Origin: a virus
Virus record (IMG/VR): IMGVR_UViG_3300045965_000135
Span: 1 to 32,850 of that record
Length of the DNA: 32,850 nucleotides
Direction: 5' to 3' (one strand)
In this document: positions 1 through 6,850 of the stretch, in pieces
Layout of the letters: every line of letters begins with the position of its first letter
Position numbering within the stretch: position 1 is the first letter of the stretch
Notes under the pieces: model-generated
Databases searched by the model: none
The model's input: only the letters and a program-made list of their open reading frames with translations
Told to the model about the DNA's origin: nothing
Translations under genes and position numbers: made by a program

Positions 1-127
1 GCGCGCGCTGATGGCCGACCACGCGAAGGCGTATGACTTCCGCGCGCGCGGCCCGTTCGAAGGGCAGTACGGCGCTTTTCTCCTCGAGTCGCCCGAGGCG
101 GGCTGGCGGCTCGCGCTCATCTGCGAC
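1..127. repeat. Terminal direct repeat, left copy (assembly overlap)
   Basis: Identical base for base to 32724-32850. A gene enters the repeat in frame from the right end and continues into the left end, so the two ends are the same place on a circle of about 32,723 bp. A length of exactly 127 equals a k-mer size commonly used as the maximum by short-read assemblers, which points to an assembly overlap rather than a biological terminal repeat. That last point is inference. Confidence 0.95.
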
Positions 128-427
128 GACGGCACGCACGCCGAGGTGCCCGAGTCGCTCGGCTGGGAACACGTCAGCGTGCATGCGTTCCGCAGCGACG
201 GGAAGCAGCGCACCCCGACGTGGAAGGAGATGAGCTACGTCAAGCGCCTGTGCTGGGACGCGGACGACTGCGTCGTGCAATACCATCCGCCGGAATCGGA
301 CTACGTGAACCTGCACCCGCACACGCTGCACCTCTGGTGCTCGCGCACGCAGGCCATGCCGCGGCCACCGGGCGCACCTGGTCGGGCCTCACGCCAGTTA
401 ACGGAATCACCGGTTATGCGACCTTGA
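1..427 (+). CDS. DUF7694-like small phage protein (continues from 32719)
   Basis: This is the larger part of a gene whose ATG lies at 32719, before the circular join. The whole protein is 143 residues and starts MLRALMADHAKAY. A local start at position 11 is also possible. Residues about 73-114 of the full protein hold a conserved block, TPTWKEM followed by VVQYHP and HPHTLHLW. I associate this with a small domain common in phage and prophage genomes (DUF7694) whose function is unknown. The last 25 residues are Pro/Arg-rich and look unconserved. The start overlaps the stop of the upstream gene (TAATG), so the two are probably co-translated. It belongs to the accessory operon that begins after attP. 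Confidence 0.75.
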   Translation, partial: RALMADHAKAYDFRARGPFEGQYGAFLLESPEAGWRLALICDDGTHAEVPESLGWEHVSVHAFRSDGKQRTPTWKEMSYVKRLCWDADDCVVQYHPPESDYVNLHPHTLHLWCSRTQAMPRPPGAPGRASRQLTESPVMRP

Positions 428-437
428 GGGCTGCCAA

Positions 438-504
438 TGGGCTGGGGTCGTTTCGAGCGGCGAAGCAGTAGACGGGATAAGCCGTGCCCGGTAGCCCCAG
501 CCCA
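438..504 (+). ncRNA. Candidate structured RNA leader
   Basis: In the gap between two accessory genes, a perfect 10-base inverted repeat (TGGGCTGGGG at 438-447, CCCCAGCCCA at 495-504) encloses 47 bases. That interior can form further small stems, for example ACGG 471-474 with CCGT 481-484, or CGGG 472-475 with CCCG 487-490, which are mutually exclusive. It ends 21 bases before the next ATG at 526. It could be a leader structure, a processed RNA or a weak terminator. There is no U tract, and I recognise no riboswitch class. Confidence 0.35.
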
Positions 505-525
505 CCCGTCACAGTGGGGAAGCCA

Positions 526-735
526 ATGATCGACGCTGAAGCACTGCTAGTGCAGATGAAAGGCACGACGCTCAACTGGATGCTGGAAGCTCTTGAAACC
601 TACGTTGAATGGAATGGCCCGTGCCATGACGAGGGCTGTCCAGCCGATGATACCTGCAACTGTTCCCAGAAGTGGGTCAACGACGGCGTAAATTCCGCGT
701 GCCGGTTTCTTCGGGCACTGGAGAAGAGGACGTGA
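526..735 (+). CDS. Small Cys-containing accessory protein, unknown
   Basis: A 69-residue protein. I chose the ATG at 526 over the GTG at 484 because a purine-rich GTGGGGA lies just upstream and because the 484 start would run through the inverted repeat at 438-504. Residues about 32-47 contain four cysteines (CHDEGC, then DDTCNC), which suggests a small metal-binding or disulfide knuckle. The N-terminal half is helical (AEALLVQMKGTTLNWMLEAL). I do not recognise a family. The stop overlaps the next start (GTGATG context), indicating translational coupling within the accessory operon. Confidence 0.6.
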   Translation: MIDAEALLVQMKGTTLNWMLEALETYVEWNGPCHDEGCPADDTCNCSQKWVNDGVNSACRFLRALEKRT

Positions 736-881
736 TGCGACCTGAAGCCATCTGCCAGTGTGGCGAACTGTCGCGCCCACAAATCAACGTGCTCCCGAAC
801 CAGCCCGTGTATTGCAGCCGGTGCGGGTGCCGTGTGCCTGACCAGCCGCAGCCGCCGGGCGCCGCCGAGGACCGCGCCTGA
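735..881 (+). CDS. Tiny zinc-ribbon-like protein
   Basis: A 48-residue protein whose ATG overlaps the preceding TGA. The cysteine pattern CQCG near residues 8-11 and CSRCGC near residues 27-32 resembles a small zinc ribbon or rubredoxin-like knuckle. The C-terminus (PPGAAEDRA) is encoded by a GC-rich repeat that recurs at the ends of the next two genes. The function is unknown. A metal-binding fold is inferred from the Cys spacing only. Confidence 0.6.
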   Translation: MRPEAICQCGELSRPQINVLPNQPVYCSRCGCRVPDQPQPPGAAEDRA

Positions 882-882
882 G
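851..882 (+). repeat. Gene-boundary repeat, copy A
   Basis: A GC-rich segment spanning the last codons and stop of the 735-881 gene. It matches 1097-1128 at about 28 of 32 positions. The shared core is GGGCGCCGCCGAGGACCG with small changes, followed by the stop. It has the same placement as copies B and C, at a 3' gene end. Confidence 0.7.
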
Positions 883-893
883 GATTCACGGTG

Positions 894-1127
894 ATGCGAC
901 GTAAGTCTGCTGTCGAGACAATTGACCTGCCACACGAGTATGCGGCGTTCGCCGACGCGCGCACCGACGACCTCGTCCGCCGCTGTTGTGCGGACCCGAA
1001 CATCATCGAGTCCATCGCGCGCAGTTGCTACCTGCAGGGCGTGTGGGACGGCGTGCAGGTCGCCATCGCGCATCCTGAACTGCTGACGGCGTTGCAGCCG
1101 CCGGGCGACGCCGATGACCGGCCCTGA
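894..1127 (+). CDS. Small accessory protein, unknown
   Basis: A 77-residue protein with ATG at 894 (GTG at 891 is the alternative). AGGA at about 881-884 is a plausible ribosome-binding site. The sequence is acidic and helical, with HEYAAFADARTDDLVRRCC in the first half and CYLQGVWDGVQVAIAHPELL in the second. No family is recognised. Its start context GTGATGCGAC repeats the one at 733-742, and its C-terminus PPGDADDRP comes from the boundary repeat. It overlaps the next gene by 14 bases. Confidence 0.6.
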   Translation: MRRKSAVETIDLPHEYAAFADARTDDLVRRCCADPNIIESIARSCYLQGVWDGVQVAIAHPELLTALQPPGDADDRP

Positions 1128-1128
1128 G
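1097..1128 (+). repeat. Gene-boundary repeat, copy B
   Basis: This copy lies across the stop of the 894-1127 gene. It contains the ATG (1114) of the following gene, so the repeat encodes both the end of one protein and the start of the next in different frames. Confidence 0.7.
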
Positions 1129-1314
1129 CGCGAGTCGCGTCTCCGCGCGATGTATTGCACCATGCGAACGCCTGAGTTGAAACTGCTGCAACAGGCCTTT
1201 CTCCTCGACCTGGAGCACGGCGCAGACCGAGAGTTCTGTCACAGCCGTCTCCGCTTGATCGATGCTGTGCTGTTCGAGCGCCGACAGACGGGCGCCGCCG
1301 ATGACCGGCCCTAG
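1114..1314 (+). CDS. Small accessory protein, unknown
   Basis: A 66-residue, charged, helical protein (central part LKLLQQAFLLDLEHGADREF, C-terminus GAADDRP). The start lies inside the preceding gene and is probably coupled to it. The ordered Leu/Arg helices resemble small phage regulators or structural peptides, but I recognise no family. It ends with TAG at 1312-1314. The convergent tail hub gene ends with TAG on the other strand at 1313-1311, so both stops share the palindrome CTAG. Confidence 0.6.
   Translation: MTGPERESRLRAMYCTMRTPELKLLQQAFLLDLEHGADREFCHSRLRLIDAVLFERRQTGAADDRP
1288..1314 (+). repeat. Gene-boundary repeat, copy C
   Basis: The third copy of the boundary repeat, sharing GGGCGCCGCCGATGACCGG with copy B. 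It sits at the end of the 1114-1314 gene, where the strand switches. As in copy B, the repeat offers an ATGACCGGCCCT start, but here it runs straight into TAG. Confidence 0.65.
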
Positions 1315-4300
1315 GGCGTGAGAATCTGCCGGAGTAAATCTTCAAACGACCACCGCACGCTCGAGGCCTCCACGGTAAACCGCGGGATGAGGCCCTTGCG
1401 GATCCCGAGCTGGTCAATCGTCACGGACTGAATCACGTAATTGCCGCTAATGGACTGGGACGGCAGGTTGATATTCACCGTCGTGCCGCTGCGTGATTTC
1501 CGGTCCCGGCAGGCGTACCGGATCGTTTCGATCGGCCTCGAGAAGAGACGCAGGTCCGCCGTGCCGGCCGCGTTCGCCTCTTTGTAGCCCCACCGCGAAT
1601 CACCGAAGGCGTACTCGTAAATCCCGGTGCCGCCGCCCTCGAGGGCGATCATCGCCTCCTGCGCCGGCACGTCGTTGACCGTCTCGAGCACGGTGGGCGC
1701 ATCGCCGCGGGCCAGGGCCGCGGGCAGCGTGGTACCCGTGAGGAGCGGCGCCGCGATCACTTCGGCGCCGGCCTCGAGCGGCGACACGAGCGACCCAGGC
1801 CCTGACGCGGGAATGCCCGTGAGCGTGCTTCCACTGATGCCGGTGTAGCGAATCACCTGGCTGCCGCTCGTGACCCAGCCGCCGGCGGATCGGAACGGCG
1901 ACGTACTCGCCACGTCGATCATCGTAGAGCCCGGCAACGCGCCGATCGTCGACACGGTGGGCGCCACGTCGCCGAGCTCTGTCTCCGCCAGGCTATCGAG
2001 ATACCCGGTCGTGATGTTGTCTTTCAGCTCCGCCACGAAGCGGTAGACGCCAAACGAGTCGCGCCGGTAGAGGCGCCGGGCCGTGATACTCGCCGGGCCC
2101 GTGGGAATGGACGATAGTTGCACACTCGAGGCGCCGGCCGTGGGCACGAGCGGCGGGGCCGCGCCGAGCTCCGCATCGATCACACTATCGGTGAAGGCTG
2201 TGCTCGTGTTGTCGTGCAATTCGCCGACGAAGAAATACGCCGTGCCGCCGCCTGTTTTCGTCCGGTAGATTTTCCTGGCGAGGGTGCCGGCCGGGCCCAC
2301 GTTCACTGTCAGCATCACGTTTTGTCCGCCGGCCGTGTTGACGAGCGGCACTGTTTCGCCGCCGAGCGCACTATCCGGTACGTTGTCGGTCCACGTCGTC
2401 GTGGTGTTCTCCGGCAATTCCACTAGCAGCTTGTATTCGCTGCCGCCGCCCACCGTGCGATAGAGGCGCCGGCCGAGGGTGCCGGTGGGCCCGACGGGTA
2501 CGCCGATCGTGTGTTGCTCGCCGTTGAGATTCTGTGTCGGGGCCGCTTTCGTCAGCGCACTATCCGGAATCACATCGGTATGCGTCGTGGCCGTGTTGTT
2601 CGGAATCTCGGCCACGAGAAATAGATAGGTGCCACCGGCTTTCGTGCGGTAGATGCGCCGCGCCACGGTGCCGGCGGGGCCCGTCGTGAATGAGAGCGCC
2701 GCTTTCTTCCCCATCGTGCCGGCCGCGGCCGTGGCCTTGATGCCGGTTTGCTGCGTGAATTCGCGCGCGCCGCTGCCGGTGTACACATCGGCCATCCGAT
2801 AGAACACGCCTGGGGAGCTGCCGGTATAGGAGCCGGACGAAAAGGCGATCCACCCGGTGGCATCCGACGGCATACCGGTGGGCGTGACGATCGGCGGGGC
2901 CCCGTGGTTTGTGTCCGTAGAGATCGAGCTCCATACGGACTCGCCCCACGGCGAGAGCCAGGCCACGCGCAGATCAATGCTGTTCGTCGTCCCGTCACCG
3001 GTAATCGAGGGCGCTTGCGCAGTCGTGGCCGTGATGGCCACCACGCCGGTCTGCGTACCGAGCGTTTCCCGTCCGTCTGCTGTCACGTACGCCACGGCCC
3101 AGCGGTACGTGCCGAGCAGCGGCCCATTATCCGGTGTGCTCGAGACGGTGGGGGCGGCCGGGGCCGTGAGCGCCGAGGCCGGCCGGGTGCCGTTCGTGCT
3201 CCCGGTCGTTTCCCCGTACTGCGTGAGGAACGTACACCGGTAGTTGTAGAGGCCAATCAAATAGCCGATGCCGCTGGCCAGGTTGACGGTGGGCGCACTC
3301 GGCGGACTCACGGCGGCCGGGCTGATGGGACTCGAGACCGGGCTGACGAGCGTTTCCCCTTGCGCCGTTTGGTACGTCGTGACGTATTGCAGATTGGTGC
3401 CGACGATGCGGCCGAGGCCCGCCGCAAACATCACAGTGGGGCCGACTACCGGCGGCGGGACGTTGGCGCCCGTGACGCTATTCGACGTGGGACTCGGCGC
3501 CGTTTCCCCGCTCGAATTCTTGAACGTGACCACGTAATCGGTGTTGCCGACGATGCCGCCGATCGTGCTCGAGAGGGCCGCCGTCGGCCCCGTGCTCGCC
3601 GTGTTCGTCATGCCGCGCACCGTCGAGCCGCTCCCGCCGACATACACGCCGGTGTGCGGAATCCGAATCGTGGCTACCGTGGCCACGCCGGCCCCGTCCG
3701 GCCGGAACGCGGACACGTCCTCGAGGGGAATCGTCGACACGCCGGCCGGTACATCGGTGAGCGTTTGACTTGAGGCCCCCGACACGAGCACGCGCGTGCG
3801 CGTCTGGCTCATGTCGGTCTGCTTCGTGACGGGCGGATCCTTCAGCAGCGTACTCGAGGGCGTGATCGGATCGGGGGCCCCGGTGAGCTCCGTCAGAAAC
3901 GCGTGAATGTCTTTCCCGTAGTCGACATACCAGTACCCGCCCACCGTCTGCATGATGCGCTTGAGGCACTGGCCCACGGGCTCATGGAGAAATTGGATGC
4001 CGCCCGTCACGGTGGGCAGACCGGCCGCCACGTTGCCCGTCGTGAAGCCGGGCGCGTACGTGGAAATGAGCGCGTTGATAATCGCCGTGGCGGATTGTTC
4101 GGAGAAATCCGTCAGCACCACGTACCGGTTGAGCGTGCGCCACCAATCGATACAGGACACGCGCCAGGCGAGATTGACGGGCGCGAGCTCATACGCCTGT
4201 TCGACGCCATCGATCGTACCGGCGAAAATCAGATCGGCCGTAGCCGTCCCGCCGAGGCCGACCTGCACGACGGCGCCGATCGGCGGGGCCGTGCCGTCGA

Positions 4301-5321
4301 TCGTGAACGTGCAGGTATTCGGCGCATCGTTGAGATTATCGTGAATCAGGAAACCACTGATGCGCGGGAACACGTTCACGCCGTTAATGAGAATGAAGCC
4401 CTTCGTGACGTCCGTGGTCGTGAACGACCACACCACGCCGGCCGTCGTGCCGCCGCTGTTCTTGGCAACGACCTTCCAGTAATAGAGCGTGCCGCCACCG
4501 AGGCCGGCCGGCGGCGTGTATGTCGTGCCGGTGATGTTGGAAGCGTAGAGCGGCGGATTCGGCAGCGTGCCGACATACAGATCGTAGGCCGTGGCATTGC
4601 TCGCCACGTTCCACGAAAAGGTCACGCTGAGCGAGACATCGACCGCGCCGTTCGGCGGAGTGAGATACGTGGGGACTCCCAGCACCCACGTCGTGAACGT
4701 CCATTGCGGCCCGGAGGTACTGCCGGCATTGTTCACGGCCGCCACGCGCCAGATGTAGACCGTGTTATTGGCGAGCGGCGGGCTCACCGGCAGCGTCGTG
4801 GACGGATGGCCGGCGATGACTTGCGGAGGCGGGCCGGGGGCCGGCCCAAAGAAAACGGTATACGTTAACCCCGGTTCCGGCTGGGGATGGGTCCACCCGA
4901 GCGAGAACGTATTCGGGACGCCCTGCTCATTGTTCGAGGGATACGGATTTCCCGGCGGGAGTGGTGATTGTGCGGTAAACGTCCAGATGGGGCCGGAGGT
5001 CGTGCCGAAATCGTTGCGGGCAACAATCTGCCAGTAGTACTGGACGGTCGGACTCAGCGGCGGGAGGTTGTAACTCGTCCCCGTTTGTGCGCTCGATACC
5101 AGCGGGGGTGTCGTGGACGTACCGAAATAGACATCAAAGTTTTTAGTCCCTGCGCCGGCCGTCCATTGCAGCAGGTACGGCCCCAGGTTGGCGCCATTGG
5201 CCGGCACCGGGGCACTGGGCGCAACGGGTGGGGCGAGAATCGCATTGAGCCGGAAGGCGTCGAGCCGGCCCTGATTCAGCCGGCAACTGGTGAGGGCGAT
5301 TTGACCAGGCCCCAGAGGCAT
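1311..5321 (-). CDS. Tail tip/baseplate hub protein with Fn3 domains and long repeat insert
   Basis: A 1336-residue tail protein, the last gene of the late cluster. AGGAGG lies 5 bases before the ATG and overlaps the stop of the previous gene. Domains: three fibronectin-type-III-like repeats (about residues 32-118, 119-211 and 212-303, each ending W-x-F-T); a hub-like segment (about 307-510) with GFILINGVNVFPRISGF and CIDWWRTLNRYVV, as in siphophage tail hub/Tal-type proteins; repeats of about 50 residues carrying Y-x-x-T-F/Y and GET (about 580-790); four tandem modules of 63-66 residues (about 880-1125) starting GP-x-x-T-x-x-R-R/K-I/L-Y-R and containing ELP-N-T and TD-x-x-x-DSAL; and a C-terminal segment (about 1190-1336) that looks like the missing half of the hub fold. 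The protein probably closes the tail tube and contacts the cell surface. The domain limits are my reading of the sequence. Confidence 0.85.
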   Translation of the reverse strand: MPLGPGQIALTSCRLNQGRLDAFRLNAILAPPVAPSAPVPANGANLGPYLLQWTAGAGTKNFDVYFGTSTTPPLVSSAQTGTSYNLPPLSPTVQYYWQIVARNDFGTTSGPIWTFTAQSPLPPGNPYPSNNEQGVPNTFSLGWTHPQPEPGLTYTVFFGPAPGPPPQVIAGHPSTTLPVSPPLANNTVYIWRVAAVNNAGSTSGPQWTFTTWVLGVPTYLTPPNGAVDVSLSVTFSWNVASNATAYDLYVGTLPNPPLYASNITGTTYTPPAGLGGGTLYYWKVVAKNSGGTTAGVVWSFTTTDVTKGFILINGVNVFPRISGFLIHDNLNDAPNTCTFTIDGTAPPIGAVVQVGLGGTATADLIFAGTIDGVEQAYELAPVNLAWRVSCIDWWRTLNRYVVLTDFSEQSATAIINALISTYAPGFTTGNVAAGLPTVTGGIQFLHEPVGQCLKRIMQTVGGYWYVDYGKDIHAFLTELTGAPDPITPSSTLLKDPPVTKQTDMSQTRTRVLVSGASSQTLTDVPAGVSTIPLEDVSAFRPDGAGVATVATIRIPHTGVYVGGSGSTVRGMTNTASTGPTAALSSTIGGIVGNTDYVVTFKNSSGETAPSPTSNSVTGANVPPPVVGPTVMFAAGLGRIVGTNLQYVTTYQTAQGETLVSPVSSPISPAAVSPPSAPTVNLASGIGYLIGLYNYRCTFLTQYGETTGSTNGTRPASALTAPAAPTVSSTPDNGPLLGTYRWAVAYVTADGRETLGTQTGVVAITATTAQAPSITGDGTTNSIDLRVAWLSPWGESVWSSISTDTNHGAPPIVTPTGMPSDATGWIAFSSGSYTGSSPGVFYRMADVYTGSGAREFTQQTGIKATAAAGTMGKKAALSFTTGPAGTVARRIYRTKAGGTYLFLVAEIPNNTATTHTDVIPDSALTKAAPTQNLNGEQHTIGVPVGPTGTLGRRLYRTVGGGSEYKLLVELPENTTTTWTDNVPDSALGGETVPLVNTAGGQNVMLTVNVGPAGTLARKIYRTKTGGGTAYFFVGELHDNTSTAFTDSVIDAELGAAPPLVPTAGASSVQLSSIPTGPASITARRLYRRDSFGVYRFVAELKDNITTGYLDSLAETELGDVAPTVSTIGALPGSTMIDVASTSPFRSAGGWVTSGSQVIRYTGISGSTLTGIPASGPGSLVSPLEAGAEVIAAPLLTGTTLPAALARGDAPTVLETVNDVPAQEAMIALEGGGTGIYEYAFGDSRWGYKEANAAGTADLRLFSRPIETIRYACRDRKSRSGTTVNINLPSQSISGNYVIQSVTIDQLGIRKGLIPRFTVEASSVRWSFEDLLRQILTP
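1945..2682 (-). repeat. Four tandem 63-66 residue modules in the tail hub gene
   Basis: Four copies begin near 2680, 2495, 2300 and 2103 on the minus strand. Each encodes GPxGTxARRIYRT-like starts, a short beta hairpin, a TD-x-x-DS-x-L segment and a linker. The copies have diverged at DNA level but align clearly at protein level. Such arrays are usually elongated, surface-exposed stalks. Confidence 0.8.
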
Positions 5322-5330
5322 CGGCGCCTC

Positions 5331-5561
5331 CTAGGCTGTCGTGGCCTCGACGAGACTGCAGGAGTCATCGATCAATCCGTAGGGCCGCGTCGGCGACAAG
5401 TCATACTGATTGGCCACTTCGGCCCAACACGCGGCCCGGTGTTTCCGGGCGAGCTCCAGCCGCGCCTGGGCGAGCGTGGCCATCGCCTGCGCGGCCTCGA
5501 GCTCCGCGGACAGGGCCCGCAATTTCCAGTAGAGCACCGGATCGATCGCCGTCGTGGTCAT
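5331..5561 (-). CDS. Small helical tail-module protein, unknown
   Basis: A 76-residue protein with ATG at 5561 sharing its A with the TGA of the upstream gene (TGATG). Most of it is one long charged helix (LYWKLRALSAELEAAQAMATLAQARLELARK), probably a coiled coil. It lies between a tail-module protein and the hub gene, so it is likely a tail structural or assembly component. This is inferred from position and helicity only. No family is recognised. Confidence 0.65.
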   Translation of the reverse strand: MTTTAIDPVLYWKLRALSAELEAAQAMATLAQARLELARKHRAACWAEVANQYDLSPTRPYGLIDDSCSLVEATTA

Positions 5562-5890
5562 CACACATCCGCGCCGCTGAGCGCATTCCAGAAGGTGGCA
5601 ATCTGCGAGAGGATGGCGGCATCGGTGGCGGTCGTGACCGGCCCGGCATCCTCCATCGTCACCGTGCCGATCAAGTTGGGCCCCCCCACAATCGTCACGG
5701 CCGCTTGCGGAGCGACCGCCGTGGGATTGTTGAGCACCACGCCGGCGTAGGCGTCCCGTTCGGCGTGGCCCGGCGTGGTGTCGGGTTCGCCATGCACCAC
5801 TCGCGCCTGCTGGGCCAGCAGGTACGCCAGGCGTGTGAGAAAGCTCGCATCCTTCGCCAACTGCATCTGGAGATAGGACTCAGACATCAT
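5561..5890 (-). CDS. Small tail-module protein, unknown
   Basis: A 109-residue protein starting MMSESYLQMQLAKD. The ATG at 5890 overlaps the TGA of the S74 fibre gene (ATGA), and ATG 5887 is an alternative. The first half (FLTRLAYLLAQQARVV, then EPDTTPGHAERDAYAGVVLNNP) resembles small proteins found beside tail genes of other siphophages. The second half is a small beta-rich tail ending FWNALSGADV. The function is unknown. The position between fibre and hub suggests a distal tail component or chaperone. Confidence 0.65.
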   Translation of the reverse strand: MMSESYLQMQLAKDASFLTRLAYLLAQQARVVHGEPDTTPGHAERDAYAGVVLNNPTAVAPQAAVTIVGGPNLIGTVTMEDAGPVTTATDAAILSQIATFWNALSGADV

Positions 5891-6843
5891 GGCCGGTTGC
5901 CTTCCTCGAGGGCCCGCACGCGGGCGGCTAATTCTTGAATCGCGGCGATGACTGGGGCCGTAAACGCCGCATAGTTCGTCCCGTACCCGTCGGTGTCGTT
6001 CCCGTACACAAAGTCGTTGGCCCCCAACGTCAAGAGATCCTGTGCCACGAGGCCGTAGTGGACGCGTTGCGTATCGTTGCCGGTGCGCCAGCGGTAGCGC
6101 ACGGGCCGCAACGCTTCGACAAACGCCAGGCCGCGATCGGTGGCGGCGATGTCGGTTTTCTGTCGGCCGTCGGACGTGTTGATCGTGCCGCTGGCGGCAT
6201 ACACGACGGCCCATCGGTGGCTCGTGTTCCCCAGGCTGTACGTCGCGTCCGAGTGCGGCACGAGATAGCCCGCTTGCGGCCAGATGTACAGATTGCCCTG
6301 GCATCCGAACACGCCATCGGAGGCACTGCCGGTGCCCGTGGCCGCCCGGGCGCCGAGAAACATGTTCTGCGTGCCGTTGTTGCTCGTTCGAATGACGGCC
6401 CCGTTCACGTGCGTCGAGTTGAACGTCCAGGCAATATCGATACTGCTGTTGAATTGCGCCGCGCCATTCCCGTCGATCGTCTGCAAGTCACTGCTGGAAC
6501 TGTTCTTCAGCCGGTAATAACTCGAGCCCGATCCGAATTGTTGATCGATGCCGCCCGGATTTGTCCCGTTCGAATTCCCGAACGCGGCGATGATCGCCCC
6601 TGTGCCGATCCCCGTCCCGCCAAAGATTCTGGCCTGCCCCGTCGCGACACTCCGCGCCAGACCGTAGTCCCCGGTAAAGATGATGTTCTGCCCGAGCGCA
6701 GACAGGTTCGGAATCGTCGCGAGGACGACATCGGTCGGATCGAGAATCACGCCGGCAATCTGCGCCTTGTTCCACGGCGTCCCCGTCGTGCCGCTGCCGT
6801 CATCATCAATCAACGCGTTAAAGGGCGTCCGGTCAATCGGCAT
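5887..6843 (-). CDS. Tail fibre with C-terminal peptidase S74 self-processing chaperone
   Basis: A 318-residue protein. The ATG at 6843 is 7 bases after the tape-measure stop, and earlier in-frame codons overlap the tape measure and look uncoded. Residues 1-200 are beta-rich (MPIDRTPFNALIDDDGSG, GLARSVATGQARIFGGTG, many Asn/Ser), typical of a trimeric fibre shaft. The C-terminal domain from about residue 220 has the S74 signature: TSDGRQKTDI with Ser224-Asp225 and Lys229, LRPVRYRWR, and HYGLVAQDL. In this family the domain trimerises the fibre and then cuts itself off at the Ser. The last helix, ELAARVRALEEG, is a coiled coil. It is short for a fibre and may be a modular receptor-binding protein. 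Confidence 0.9.
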   Translation of the reverse strand: MPIDRTPFNALIDDDGSGTTGTPWNKAQIAGVILDPTDVVLATIPNLSALGQNIIFTGDYGLARSVATGQARIFGGTGIGTGAIIAAFGNSNGTNPGGIDQQFGSGSSYYRLKNSSSSDLQTIDGNGAAQFNSSIDIAWTFNSTHVNGAVIRTSNNGTQNMFLGARAATGTGSASDGVFGCQGNLYIWPQAGYLVPHSDATYSLGNTSHRWAVVYAASGTINTSDGRQKTDIAATDRGLAFVEALRPVRYRWRTGNDTQRVHYGLVAQDLLTLGANDFVYGNDTDGYGTNYAAFTAPVIAAIQELAARVRALEEGNRP

Positions 6844-6850
6844 ACGGCCT

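Noticed and set aside
1-127. Biological direct terminal repeat of the virion DNA
   Set aside because: The length of exactly 127 bases and the in-frame gene across the join fit an assembly overlap better. Read coverage doubling at this point would be needed to support a true terminal repeat.
2748-3773. Long plus-strand ORF of 341 codons opposite the tail hub gene
   Set aside because: The protein is Arg/Gly/His-rich with no recognisable pattern and lies antisense to repeated tail modules. Long antisense frames are common in G+C-rich DNA.
2748-4868. Possible diversity-generating retroelement acting on the repetitive tail gene
   Set aside because: There is no reverse transcriptase gene anywhere in the window and no template/variable repeat pair with adenine-specific changes.
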